DNA of 64,000 nucleotides from Faeciplasma sp900553675 (GCA_958428235.1 CAUAFG010000002.1:62001-126000); one strand, 5' to 3'; shown: positions 23,294 through 31,992, counted from the stretch's first letter. Made by a program: numbers and translations. The notes: a model not told the origin generated them from the letters alone.

Positions 23294-24058
23294 ATGGAAG
23301 AAAGAATACAGAAAATAATAAGCGGCTCCGGTCTTACCTCCCGCCGCAAGGCGGAGGAGCTTATAGAGCAGGGAAGAGTTAAAATAAACGGCAGACCCTG
23401 CAAGCTTGGAGATAAGGCGGATCCGCTTAAAGACATTATCAGCGTAGATGGTGAAAACCTTGTCATCGAGCGCAAAAAGGAATATACCTACCTTATGATG
23501 AATAAGCCGCGCGGGTATGTCACCACTGTAAGCGATGAGCTGGGCAGAAGGTGTGTTATGGATCTGCTTGAAGGTGTTGACAAGCGCGTATATCCTATAG
23601 GAAGACTCGACCGCAACTCGGAGGGCTTATTGCTTTTCACCAACGACGGTGCTTTTGCAAACTCCATAATGCACCCAAGCTGTCATATAACCAAGACCTA
23701 CCGCGTTACGGTGCGTCCCGACATCACCGAGGAACAGCTTATCCGGCTTGAAAGCGGAGTTACCATAGACGGCAAACGAACACTTCCGGCGTCGGCTCAG
23801 GTGCTGACCAAGGAAGAGGGCAGGGTGGTTCTGCAAATCACTATAAAAGAGGGCAGAAACCGTCAGATAAGAAAGATGTGCGAGGCTGTGGGCTTGGAGG
23901 TTGCAAGGCTGAAACGAACCTCTTTGGGACCGATAAAGCTTGGTATGCTCAAGCCCGGCGCCTTCCGCGAGCTAACCCCGCAGGAGCTGACGGCTTTAAG
24001 AAATGCAATAAACAAGGGGATGGCACAGAATGCTTCAGATTCTAAAGCAGGAAAATAA
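23294..24058 (+). CDS. rluB: 23S rRNA pseudouridine synthase (RluB/RsuA family)
   Basis: An enzyme converting a specific uridine in rRNA to pseudouridine. An S4 RNA-binding domain occupies residues about 1-60 (RIQKIISGSGLTSRRKAEELI), followed by the catalytic domain with the Asp-containing GRLDRNSEGLLLFTNDG and the C-terminal EGRNRQIRKMCEAVG. The 254-residue length is normal. It starts eight bases after a weak ribosome site and overlaps the next gene by 29 bases. Confidence 0.93.
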   Translation: MEERIQKIISGSGLTSRRKAEELIEQGRVKINGRPCKLGDKADPLKDIISVDGENLVIERKKEYTYLMMNKPRGYVTTVSDELGRRCVMDLLEGVDKRVYPIGRLDRNSEGLLLFTNDGAFANSIMHPSCHITKTYRVTVRPDITEEQLIRLESGVTIDGKRTLPASAQVLTKEEGRVVLQITIKEGRNRQIRKMCEAVGLEVARLKRTSLGPIKLGMLKPGAFRELTPQELTALRNAINKGMAQNASDSKAGK

Positions 24059-24410
24059 GCAGGGCTATTCGCAAAAGATCTCTGAATTGGGTCTTGACCC
24101 TGAAAAAATCAGTATTTCGGAAGCCACTGAGGGCGATAAGGTAACCGGCTTTGGTATATATGAGTTTTTGGATAATTCAATTGTAATTCACTGCATAGAG
24201 CCGCAGGACAATCTTGTTTTATTCGACGGTATCGCAAGAAGCGTTATGTTTTTGGCAGTGCTGAAAGGAATAGAAAAGGCGGAGTATCGCGGGAATACTC
24301 GAAAGAATGCCGTTCTTTTAAGATTCATAACCGATGAAAAACCTTATCTCGAACCTATATCATCAGTATTCAACGGCTGCGAAGGGTGCAGACATAACAA
24401 GAACAAATGA
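24030..24410 (+). CDS. Hypothetical protein, possibly GNAT-like, with CxxC tail
   Basis: A 126-residue protein I cannot assign with confidence. A central stretch (VTGFGIYEFLDNSIVIHCI, then LFDGIARSVMFLAVLKGIEKAEYR) has the look of a small acetyltransferase core but lacks a clear acetyl-CoA loop. The C-terminus ends NGCEGCRHNK, a possible metal site. It overlaps rluB by 29 bases and precedes pncB by 15, so all three may share a transcript. Confidence 0.65.
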   Translation: MLQILKQENKQGYSQKISELGLDPEKISISEATEGDKVTGFGIYEFLDNSIVIHCIEPQDNLVLFDGIARSVMFLAVLKGIEKAEYRGNTRKNAVLLRFITDEKPYLEPISSVFNGCEGCRHNKNK

Positions 24411-24425
24411 AAGGCGGCAAACAGA

Positions 24426-25877
24426 ATGAACGACGCGAATTACACCATGCTATGCGACTTTTACGAGCTTACCATGGGAAACGGCTATTTTGAAAAGGGC
24501 TATAAGGACAAAGTATGCTATTTCGACGTGTTTTACAGAAACGTTCCGGATAACGGGGGATTTGTTATTGCCTGCGGATTGGAGCAGGTGATTGATTACA
24601 TAAATAATCTACATTTTTCCGAGGAGGATATTTGCTATCTTCGCTCTAAGAAAATTTTCTCAGAAGCATTTCTCGATTATCTTGCAGACTTTAAGTTTGA
24701 GGGCGATATCTGGGCTGTTTCTGAGGGAACAATAGTTTTCCCGAACGTTCCGATAATGACTATCCGCGCTCCGGCGATTCAGGCACAGCTTATCGAGACC
24801 TTTGTTTTGCTTACGATAAATCATCAATCGCTTATAGCAACCAAAACCTCACGAATCGTGCGTGCTGCCAATGGCAGAGCTATTTCTGAATTTGGTTCCC
24901 GCCGCGCTCACGGACCTGACGCTGCGGTTTTAGGCGCACGTGCTGCATATATAGCGGGTGCCGCCGGAACAGCCTGCGCACTTACTGATGAGCTTTATGG
25001 CGTCCCTGCAACCGGAACGATGGCTCATTCTTGGGTGCAGATGTTTGATTCGGAATACGAAGCCTTTAAGGCTTACTGCGAGGTTTACCCCGACAGCGCA
25101 ACTCTGCTTGTGGATACCTACAACGTTTTGAAAAGCGGTGTTCCGAATGCTATAAAGGCGTTCGACGAGGTTTTAAAGCCGCTCGGAAAGCGTCCCAAGG
25201 GCATAAGGCTTGATTCCGGCGATATAACCTATCTTTCTTGCAAGGCAAGGGAGATGCTTGATGAAGCCGGATATCCCGACTGCAAAATCGTCGCTTCAAA
25301 CTCGCTGGACGAATATCTCATACGTGATATGCTTATTCAGGGCGCAAAGGTGGATTTATACGGCGTTGGCGAAAGGCTTATCACCTCAAAGTCATCAGCG
25401 GTTCTGGACGGCGTTTATAAGCTGGTTGCTGTTGAAGACGGCAAAGGAAACATCACGCCCAAAATAAAGATTTCTGAGAACGTTCAGAAGATTACAAATC
25501 CACACTTCAAAAAGGTTTACCGCCTGTATGACAACACTAATTTCAAGGCTGTGGCGGACTTACTTTGCGTCTATGACGAAACCGTTGACAACACCAAGCC
25601 GATTGAGATATTCGACCCCAACTATACATGGAAGCGGCAGACACTTGAAAATTATACCGCGCGTGAGCTTTTAATTCCGATATTTGTTGGCGGAAAGCTT
25701 GTTTATGAAAAGCCCAATCTTGAAGAGATAAGGGCGCACTGCCAGCGTGAGCTGGAAACCATGTGGGACTCTGTTCTTAGATTTGAAAATCCGCATGAGC
25801 ATTACGTTGATCTTTCGCAAAAGCTCTGGAATATCAAGCAGGAGCTGCTGTCTTCAAATTCACATCACATAAAATAA
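24426..25877 (+). CDS. pncB: Nicotinate phosphoribosyltransferase
   Basis: Makes nicotinate mononucleotide from nicotinate and PRPP in the NAD salvage route. The 483-residue protein begins NYTMLCDFYELTMGNGYF, with the conserved SEFGSRRAHG, GTMAHSWVQMF and IRLDSGDITYLS blocks that bind substrate and PRPP; the autophosphorylated His is in GTMAHS. It follows AAAGGCGG. It overlaps the next membrane protein by one base, suggesting uptake and use of niacin in one unit. Confidence 0.93.
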   Translation: MNDANYTMLCDFYELTMGNGYFEKGYKDKVCYFDVFYRNVPDNGGFVIACGLEQVIDYINNLHFSEEDICYLRSKKIFSEAFLDYLADFKFEGDIWAVSEGTIVFPNVPIMTIRAPAIQAQLIETFVLLTINHQSLIATKTSRIVRAANGRAISEFGSRRAHGPDAAVLGARAAYIAGAAGTACALTDELYGVPATGTMAHSWVQMFDSEYEAFKAYCEVYPDSATLLVDTYNVLKSGVPNAIKAFDEVLKPLGKRPKGIRLDSGDITYLSCKAREMLDEAGYPDCKIVASNSLDEYLIRDMLIQGAKVDLYGVGERLITSKSSAVLDGVYKLVAVEDGKGNITPKIKISENVQKITNPHFKKVYRLYDNTNFKAVADLLCVYDETVDNTKPIEIFDPNYTWKRQTLENYTARELLIPIFVGGKLVYEKPNLEEIRAHCQRELETMWDSVLRFENPHEHYVDLSQKLWNIKQELLSSNSHHIK

Positions 25878-26419
25878 TGAAAAAATCGAGTTTTAATATT
25901 GCATTCGGCGGTATGATATCTGCCGTATGTGTAGTTCTGGAATTTTCGGTGGGGATTCTTCCGCTGTTTCTGTATATATTTCCGATGATATGTGCGCTTC
26001 TGATGAACGTACTTTTAGAGGAATGCGGCGTTAAGACAGCCTTGTGCGCATACGCAGGTACAGCGGTAATATCCATGATATTAGCTCCTGACAAGGAAGC
26101 TGCTTTGCTTTTTGCGGCGTTTTTCGGGTATTATCCCATAGTAAGAGCGTACATCATGAAGCTTAACGGCAAGGTGTTGAGAGTTATACTTAAGTTTGCA
26201 CTGTTTAACATCGCCATGATATGCTCATACTTATTACTGATAAAGCTCATCGGGCTTGAGGCACTCGGATTTGAAAACATATGGTGGATGTGGGCGGGGC
26301 TTCTTGCGGGCGGTAATTTTGCGTTTTTGATGTTTGATATTATGCTCGACAGGATTCTGATAATTTACAATCGCAGATTCAGAGGAAAACTGTTCGGCAG
26401 CAGAAGAAGAAAAAAGTAG
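25877..26419 (+). CDS. Small polytopic membrane protein, probable ECF S component
   Basis: A 180-residue protein with five to six hydrophobic helices and a basic C-terminus (RRFRGKLFGSRRRKK). The opening NIAFGGMISAVCVVLEFSVG resembles the first helix of ECF-transporter S components, where small residues contact the T subunit. Because it is fused in translation to pncB (start on the last base of the pncB stop), niacin is the natural guess for a substrate, but that is inference from position only. Confidence 0.55.
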   Translation: MKKSSFNIAFGGMISAVCVVLEFSVGILPLFLYIFPMICALLMNVLLEECGVKTALCAYAGTAVISMILAPDKEAALLFAAFFGYYPIVRAYIMKLNGKVLRVILKFALFNIAMICSYLLLIKLIGLEALGFENIWWMWAGLLAGGNFAFLMFDIMLDRILIIYNRRFRGKLFGSRRRKK

Positions 26420-26420
26420 T

Positions 26421-27179
26421 ATGAAAAAATTTGAATCAAAGTTTTTAACTCCAAAAAGAAAGAAAATAATACGCATAGTTTCACTGTGCGTGCTTGCAGT
26501 GGTTATGCTGCTTGTGACCGTAATCTGCATACCTCTTGTAAAAATGCTTTCAAGCGAAGAGGGAAGGCGAGGACTTGAAAAGCTTGTTGACGAAAACTAT
26601 ATTATGGGACTGTCGGTCTATCTGCTTATGCAGATGCTTCAGGTAGTCGTTGCTCTCATACCCGGAGGGGTTATACAAATACTCGGCGGAGTGCTTTTCG
26701 GCAAGCTTATGGGAACATTCTGGTGCGTATTGGGTATATTTATAGGAACAGTAATTGTTTTTATGGCGGTGCGCAAATTTGGCATGCCGGTCGTCGAAGC
26801 CTTTATAGACCAGAAGGGAATAAAGCGGTTTGAGTTTTTGAACAACTCAAAAAAGCTCGAGCTTGTTGTATTTATTCTGTTCCTGATCCCAGGCGTACCG
26901 AAAGACGTTCTGACCTATATTGCGCCGCTTACAAAGATAAAGCCGATGAATTTCTTTGTTTTGTCCATGCTTGGACGACTTCCGGCGATAATACTTTCCA
27001 CGGTTTTCGGTGCGACTCTGAGCGAGGGCAATATCTTTGAGGCTATAATAGTATTTGTAGTCGTAGCCATAGCAGGAGTCTTGGGCATATTATACAGCGA
27101 CAAGGCAATAGCGGCAATCAAGCAAAAGCAGGAAATCTTACAGGACAAAATCCAGATAAAAAAATCGGAAAAAAATTAA
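26421..27179 (+). CDS. TVP38/TMEM64 (VTT/DedA-like) membrane protein
   Basis: A 252-residue integral membrane protein of the VTT/DedA superfamily, whose members move or scramble lipids. Marks: LIPGGVIQILGGVLFGKLMG (re-entrant helix with GG motif), VFMAVRKFG, and FLIPGVPKDVLTYIAPLT near residue 160, with an arginine in the following MLGRLPAIILST. A lysine-rich tail ends the protein. It starts two bases after the preceding gene. Confidence 0.85.
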   Translation: MKKFESKFLTPKRKKIIRIVSLCVLAVVMLLVTVICIPLVKMLSSEEGRRGLEKLVDENYIMGLSVYLLMQMLQVVVALIPGGVIQILGGVLFGKLMGTFWCVLGIFIGTVIVFMAVRKFGMPVVEAFIDQKGIKRFEFLNNSKKLELVVFILFLIPGVPKDVLTYIAPLTKIKPMNFFVLSMLGRLPAIILSTVFGATLSEGNIFEAIIVFVVVAIAGVLGILYSDKAIAAIKQKQEILQDKIQIKKSEKN

Positions 27180-27188
27180 AAAAATCAC

Positions 27189-27217
27189 TTGACATTTTTA
27201 AAGAGTGATGGTATAAT
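27189..27217 (+). promoter_or_regulatory. Consensus promoter of the tRNA-Gly/tRNA-Arg pair
   Basis: TTGACA (27189-27194), a 17-base spacer and TATAAT (27212-27217): full consensus in both boxes, 31 bases before tRNA-Gly. Confidence 0.9.
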
Positions 27218-27247
27218 AATGAGCGTCGCTTGAAGTTGCGGCGTTAT

Positions 27248-27321
<74 letters not shown>

Positions 27322-27328
27322 TTTTTAT

Positions 27329-27405
27329 GCGTCTTTAGCTCAGCTGGATAGAGCAACTGCCTTCTAAGCAGTAGGCCGCAGGTTCGAGTCCCGCAAGACG
27401 CGCCA
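27329..27405 (+). tRNA. tRNA-Arg (TCT)
   Basis: A 77-base cloverleaf: acceptor GCGTCTT/AAGACGC, D arm GCTC...GAGC, anticodon stem ACTGC/GCAGT with loop CTTCTAA (anticodon TCT). The T stem GCAGG/CCCGC contains one A-C mismatch. CCA is encoded. Seven bases separate it from tRNA-Gly. Confidence 0.93.
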
Positions 27406-27407
27406 CG

Positions 27408-27449
27408 AAATCGACAGACTTCGATAAGAGGTTTGTCGATTTTCTTTTT
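27408..27449 (+). terminator. Terminator after the tRNA pair
   Basis: AAATCGACAGAC (27408-27419) pairs with GTTTGTCGATTT (27431-27442) with one mismatch, followed by TCTTTTTC. Confidence 0.8.
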
Positions 27450-27452
27450 CCC

Positions 27453-27481
27453 TTTACTTTCACCAGACAATATGCTATACT
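27453..27481 (+). promoter_or_regulatory. Promoter of the methyltransferase gene
   Basis: TTTACT (27453-27458), a 17-base spacer and TATACT (27476-27481), about 33 bases before the start at 27515. Confidence 0.55.
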
Positions 27482-27514
27482 GGCAACAGAAAAGGTTAAA
27501 GAAGGACAATCGAA

Positions 27515-28123
27515 ATGATTTCAGCAAATATAAAAAATATCCCTTTGGTTTTCAAAACTGATGAAACAATATTTTCGCCCAAGGCTGTTGACACCGGAAC
27601 CCTGGCAATGCTTTCTGTAATTGACTTTTCACCTAATGATAAAGTGCTTGACTTAGGGTGCGGGTATGGAGTAGTTGGCATTCTTGCAAGCAAACTCATA
27701 GGCGGCGAAAATGTTAGTATGTGCGATATATCCGAAACGGCAGTGCAGTATTCAAAAATCAATGCAGAGCTTAATCAAATAAAGAATGTTGATATTAAAG
27801 TAAGTGATGAATATGAAAACATTGAGGACAGCGACTTTACTTTAATTCTATCAAATCCGCCGTATCATACCGATTTTTCGGTTGCAAAGAAATTTATTGA
27901 GGGCGGTTATAAACGGCTTGTTTTTGGCGGACGGATGGTTATGGTAACAAAGCGTCTTGAATGGTACAAAAATAAGCTTACTTCCGTATTTGGCGGGGTA
28001 AAGGTGCGTGAGATTGACGGTTATTATGTCTTTATTGCTGAAAAAAGAGTGAATAAGTGCAATAAGCCGTCTGATAACAGAAAAATGCTGTCAAAGAAGC
28101 TGGAACGCAAATTAAAAGTATAG
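27515..28123 (+). CDS. Class I SAM-dependent methyltransferase (RsmC-like)
   Basis: A 202-residue methyltransferase. The SAM-binding motif I is VLDLGCGYGVVGILAS (about residues 43-58), and the NPPYHTDF motif (about 113-120) is typical of enzymes that methylate exocyclic amines in RNA or DNA, as in the RsmC/RlmG family. The C-terminus is Lys/Arg-rich (KKLERKLKV), which may help bind RNA. The ATG follows AGAAGGA. The next gene begins 12 bases downstream. Confidence 0.85.
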   Translation: MISANIKNIPLVFKTDETIFSPKAVDTGTLAMLSVIDFSPNDKVLDLGCGYGVVGILASKLIGGENVSMCDISETAVQYSKINAELNQIKNVDIKVSDEYENIEDSDFTLILSNPPYHTDFSVAKKFIEGGYKRLVFGGRMVMVTKRLEWYKNKLTSVFGGVKVREIDGYYVFIAEKRVNKCNKPSDNRKMLSKKLERKLKV

Positions 28124-28135
28124 AAAGGTTAGTTT

Positions 28136-28573
28136 ATGATTAAGCAGGCAACTCAAAAAGATGTGCCGATTCTTGCGAAACTGGCGATTCAAATGTGGAA
28201 CGACAATACATTGTCCGGATTGGAGTCGGAATTTTCGGATATCATTGGCAGTGAGAATGCAGCGTGCTTTATTAAATATGTCGAGGATAAACCGGTAGGC
28301 TTTGCTCAGTGCCAGCTCAGATATGATTATGTTGAGGGCACAGAGACATCACCCGTCGGCTATCTGGAGGGAATCTTTATACAGGAAGAATTCCGGCATA
28401 TGGGATTTGCAAAAGAGCTTTTGCAAAAATGCGAGAAGTGGGCAAGCGGCAAAAAATGCTCCGAATTTGCAAGTGATTGTGAACTAAATAATATAGACAG
28501 CATAAAATTCCACTTAGCAATGGGATTTGATGAAGTTAACCGCATTATTTGCTTTAAGAAGAATCTGGGCTGA
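28136..28573 (+). CDS. GNAT acetyltransferase, aminoglycoside AAC(6')-like
   Basis: A 145-residue acetyltransferase. The middle of the protein, RYDYVEGTETSPVGYLEGIF, followed by EFRHMGFAKELLQKCEKWA and SEFASDCELNN, matches the pattern of chromosomal aminoglycoside 6'-N-acetyltransferases (AAC(6')-I type), which transfer acetyl from acetyl-CoA to the 6' amine of kanamycin-like drugs. The acetyl-CoA loop (RHMGFA) and the final FHLAMGFDEVNRIICFKK strand are intact. It sits behind the methyltransferase in a likely two-gene unit. Activity on drugs is not proven by sequence. Confidence 0.75.
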   Translation: MIKQATQKDVPILAKLAIQMWNDNTLSGLESEFSDIIGSENAACFIKYVEDKPVGFAQCQLRYDYVEGTETSPVGYLEGIFIQEEFRHMGFAKELLQKCEKWASGKKCSEFASDCELNNIDSIKFHLAMGFDEVNRIICFKKNLG

Positions 28574-28686
28574 ATTGACAAATTACACATAAGGCTTTGA
28601 GAAAAGTCCTTGTAAAGCGCGTCGAGGAGGAAGTCAACAAGTAATTTGATGTTTTTTCAGCTTAAGCTATACCTATAATCATAAAA

Positions 28687-28724
28687 ACCGGCGCATAATC
28701 CTGCATTGGGGATTATGCGCCGGT
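28687..28724 (-). terminator. Strong terminator for the AraC-type gene
   Basis: A perfect 15-bp stem, ACCGGCGCATAATCC (28687-28701) with its complement at 28710-28724, loop TGCATTGG. On the minus strand TTTTT follows the stem, so it ends the AraC gene; on plus it may also block read-through from the acetyltransferase gene. Confidence 0.8.
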
Positions 28725-28759
28725 TCTATAATGAAATCAATCGGAAAGTGATAATATCA

Positions 28760-29629
28760 TCATCCTTCAGCATTTCTGGCTTCACGCTCGGCTCTTACAA
28801 GCTGCCGCTCTGCGTATAACATTCTATATTCAGCAGGGGAGACGTTCTCCTGCTTTTTAAACACCGCACAAAAATAGCTGCAATCGTTGTAGCCGACTGC
28901 CTTAGAGATATCGTTGATGGAAAGCGAGGTATCAAGAAGAAGATTTTTTGCCTCATACAATCTCTTTTTGGTGAGATGCTCAAAGGGACGCATATTCATA
29001 CATTCGCGGAAGATTCGGCAGATATACTGCGGCGAAAGGTTTACGATGCGCGAAAGGTCGGTCAGCGAGATATCCATAGCATAGTTTTTATCGATGTATT
29101 CGATAATCGATTTAAGCTGCTCCATTCTATGGTTCTCCCTCGGAGAAGACGGGCAGGAGATGGTTCTGTTAAGCTCGACAAGGAAGGAATATAAAAGTCC
29201 GGAATTGGTATATCCCGAATGGATGTTGGGGGAGTGGATAGCCTTAAGCATTTTCTCCCACTGACGCTCCAGACCGGTCATATCAACCGCCTTGAAAACC
29301 GTGGGGACGTTAAGTCCAAGATTGAAAAGAATCTGATCGACAGAAGCTCCCGAAAATGACACCCAGTGTGTCTCCCAGTTGCTGCCGTCCTTGGCTCTGT
29401 ATTCGTGAGGGTAGTATGCAGGAAGGAAGAAACCGGTGCATTTCGGTATTTTATACTCTTCACCGTCGATTATAAGCACGCCCTCGCCGCGCGCGGTATA
29501 TATCACCTGATGATAAACATGACCGGTAGGCCTTGTGCAGTGGCGTTCAGGGTCGGTAGCTCCTACGCCGGTAACATATAGGGGCAGCTTTACTTCATCG
29601 CCCAAAAGGGCAAAATAAAATTCTTGCAT
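28760..29629 (-). CDS. AraC family transcriptional regulator
   Basis: A 289-residue regulator. The N-terminal half is a cupin-type ligand pocket (HQVIYTARGEGVLIIDGEEY, then FFLPAYYPHEYRA), probably binding a sugar. The C-terminal 100 residues hold the double helix-turn-helix: DISLTDLSRIVNLSPQYICRIF and LSINDISKAVGYNDCSYFCAVFK, ending in the PAEYR signature. No transport or sugar-metabolism gene is adjacent, so its target is elsewhere or lost. Start ATG at 29629; an in-frame stop lies just upstream, fixing it despite a distant AAAGG ribosome site. Confidence 0.92.
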   Translation of the reverse strand: MQEFYFALLGDEVKLPLYVTGVGATDPERHCTRPTGHVYHQVIYTARGEGVLIIDGEEYKIPKCTGFFLPAYYPHEYRAKDGSNWETHWVSFSGASVDQILFNLGLNVPTVFKAVDMTGLERQWEKMLKAIHSPNIHSGYTNSGLLYSFLVELNRTISCPSSPRENHRMEQLKSIIEYIDKNYAMDISLTDLSRIVNLSPQYICRIFRECMNMRPFEHLTKKRLYEAKNLLLDTSLSINDISKAVGYNDCSYFCAVFKKQENVSPAEYRMLYAERQLVRAEREARNAEG

Positions 29630-29732
29630 TTTTTATGACCATGCCTTTCGCGTAAAATTAAATCTTCTGTCCGAAAGATTGTTATTTCAACCTCTGAAAG
29701 AGAAAAAGCAGTAAAATCTATATTATATTATT

Positions 29733-29761
29733 ATAATATCATTTTAATTTATGGTTGTCAA
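29733..29761 (-). promoter_or_regulatory. Promoter of the AraC-type gene
   Basis: On the minus strand TTGACA (29761-29756), a 17-base spacer and TATTAT (29738-29733), giving a leader of about 95 bases. The 332-base gap 29630-29961 is very AT-rich and holds only this promoter and the terminator at 29878-29920. Confidence 0.65.
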
Positions 29762-29877
29762 GGTTTAATTTAATCATATTTTTGAAGTATAATTCTTTTT
29801 TGATATTACAACTTATACAATTTCTGAATGTAAAAATATTATCACAACTGATAGGTAAAAATACAGATATAAGCTGC

Positions 29878-29920
29878 AAAAAACTGCCGTAGAATCACTT
29901 TATTGCGGATTCTGCGGCAG
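29878..29920 (-). terminator. Terminator of the ABC-F gene
   Basis: CTGCCGTAGAATC (29884-29896) pairs with GATTCTGCGGCAG (29908-29920) with one G-T pair; on the minus strand six T residues (29883-29878) follow. Confidence 0.85.
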
Positions 29921-29961
29921 CAGCTTTGATGTATAGATTTTCTGAGATTTCTAATGTAGCA

Positions 29962-31869
29962 TTATTCCTGCTTTTCAAGCCATTCGTCCATAGCTGCTGA
30001 AAGGCTTGCTTTCTTTTCTTCAAGATCAGCGCAAAGCTCGGTCATTTTCTGATAGTCAGAAGCTACCTCCGGCTGGCATATTAGCTCCTCAAGCTCCTTA
30101 ATTTCGGCTTCAAGACATTCAATCTTTGCTTCAAGTTCCTTGATTTCCTGCTTTCGTCTGACGTCTTCGGCACGCTGGCTTTTGGTGCGATACTGAGTTT
30201 TGGCAGCTTTCTTGGACGACGCTTCCGCTGCATTTGCAGCTTCAAGCTCCTTGGCAGCAAGATAATCGTCGTAGTTGCCCTTGTATTCGCGGGTTTCACC
30301 GTTTTTGACCTCAACTATACGCGTCGCTATTTTGTTAAGAAGATACCTGTCGTGCGAGACAAATATTATTGTTCCGGTATACTCCGCAAGAGCGTTTTCA
30401 AGAACCTCTTTAGAAGAGATATCCAGATGGTTGGTGGGCTCGTCCAATATAAGAACGTTTCCGCGCCGAAGCATCATAAGTGCAAAGCTGAGCTTGGTTT
30501 TTTCACCGCCGCTTATTACACCAACCGGCTTAAATACGCTTTCTCCGGACAGAAGCACACTTCCCAGAACATTTCTCACCTGCAAATCGGTCATGGCAGG
30601 ATATCTCGAGTGAATCTCCTCAATTACGGTGTTCCGCACGTTGAGCTGTTCGTTTTTCTGGTCGAAGTAAGCAATTTTAACATTCTGCGCCCAGTATATC
30701 TTTCCTTTCGAGTGAGGGTTGATATTCTGAATCGATTTAAGAATTGACGATTTGCCCGCACCGTTCGGACCGATAATTCCAACTCTGTCTCCGCGCCTTA
30801 CAGCAAGCGAAAAGCTGTTTATGAGAGTGCGTTTGCCATCGTCAACCGAGATGTCTATATCCGTGGCTTCAAAGACTTCCTTTGGCGGCTCGATATCGTA
30901 TTCAAGCTTGATTTTTGCAGGCTTGTGATAAACGTGCGGCTTCTCAACGGCGTTTTCGACGATTCTGTCAAGCATATGCTGCTTCGACTTTGCAGCCTTT
31001 GCGCTGGTTGCGCTGACGCGGTTCTTGTCTATAAAAAACTGAAGCTCTTTCATTTTTGCCTGCTCAGCTTCGTAAATTTTCTCCTGACGTGCGACCTCTG
31101 CTTTCTTTTCCTCGACAAATTTTGAGTAGTTTCCAGGATATGATTTAAGCTTTTTGTACTCGATTTCGCAAATGCGGGTGCATAGCTTATCCAAGAAGTA
31201 CCGGTTGTGCGAAACGGTGAGTATTGCGCCCTTGTAGTCTTTGAGATAGTCTTCGAGCCACTGCATGGTTTCAAGGTCCAGATGATTGGTTGGCTCATCC
31301 AGAATGAGCAGGGAGGGAGCCTCCAAAAGCTGCTTGCACAGTGCAAGCCTTGTGCGTTCGCCGCCTGAAAGCGAGTTTACCGAACGGTCAAGGTTAAATC
31401 CTCCGAATCCCATGCCGTTGAGGACTGTTTTGATTTTGACGTCGATAATATAGCCGTCGTTGTTTTCATAGTGCGAGCTTAGGCGGGTGTATTCTGCCTC
31501 AGCGTCTTCAAGCTCCTTGCCTGAAAGGGAGGAAAGCTTGTTTTCTATTTCGCTCATACGGGCATATTCCTCGTCAAGAGCGGCAAAAGGCTTTCTCATT
31601 TCCTCGGCAATAGAACATTCCGCAGAAAGTCCGACGCCCTGTTCGAGATATCCTATTCTTGTATTTCCGGAATATGATATGCTTCCTGAGCCGTCGGGAG
31701 CCTTGTCCCAGCCGATTTTTTCGGTTATGATGGATAAAAGCGTTGTCTTTCCGCAGCCATTCACTCCGACAAGCCCGATCCGCTCGCCCTCGTTTATGGT
31801 GAGGCAGATGTTTTCGAGTATAGACTCGCCATTGTAGTATTTATATATGTTTTCCAGTGATATAAGCAT
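29962..31869 (-). CDS. ABC-F family ATP-binding protein
   Basis: A 635-residue cytosolic protein with two ATPase domains and no membrane part. Domain 1: Walker A GVNGCGKTT, signature SGGERTRLAL, Walker B LILDEPTNHLD. The charged linker (about 245-300) is the P-site tRNA interaction motif region. Domain 2: GPNGAGKSS, SGGEKTKLSF, LILDEPTNHLD. A coiled coil (KSQRAEDVRRKQEIKELEAK onward) ends the protein. ABC-F proteins act on the ribosome E site; some rescue stalled ribosomes, some protect against antibiotics. The subtype cannot be decided by eye; the coiled-coil tail is Uup/YdiF-like. SD GGAGAA precedes the ATG at 31869. Confidence 0.92.
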   Translation of the reverse strand: MLISLENIYKYYNGESILENICLTINEGERIGLVGVNGCGKTTLLSIITEKIGWDKAPDGSGSISYSGNTRIGYLEQGVGLSAECSIAEEMRKPFAALDEEYARMSEIENKLSSLSGKELEDAEAEYTRLSSHYENNDGYIIDVKIKTVLNGMGFGGFNLDRSVNSLSGGERTRLALCKQLLEAPSLLILDEPTNHLDLETMQWLEDYLKDYKGAILTVSHNRYFLDKLCTRICEIEYKKLKSYPGNYSKFVEEKKAEVARQEKIYEAEQAKMKELQFFIDKNRVSATSAKAAKSKQHMLDRIVENAVEKPHVYHKPAKIKLEYDIEPPKEVFEATDIDISVDDGKRTLINSFSLAVRRGDRVGIIGPNGAGKSSILKSIQNINPHSKGKIYWAQNVKIAYFDQKNEQLNVRNTVIEEIHSRYPAMTDLQVRNVLGSVLLSGESVFKPVGVISGGEKTKLSFALMMLRRGNVLILDEPTNHLDISSKEVLENALAEYTGTIIFVSHDRYLLNKIATRIVEVKNGETREYKGNYDDYLAAKELEAANAAEASSKKAAKTQYRTKSQRAEDVRRKQEIKELEAKIECLEAEIKELEELICQPEVASDYQKMTELCADLEEKKASLSAAMDEWLEKQE

Positions 31870-31992
31870 AGCTGTTCTCCAAATAATGTTGTAATAACGT
31901 CAGAATCGCACGACTGCACAGGTTCAGCCGAAGCTAAATCTGAGCGTTACGGATATATTATAGTACGTTTATCTCGATTTGGCAAGTAAGTG

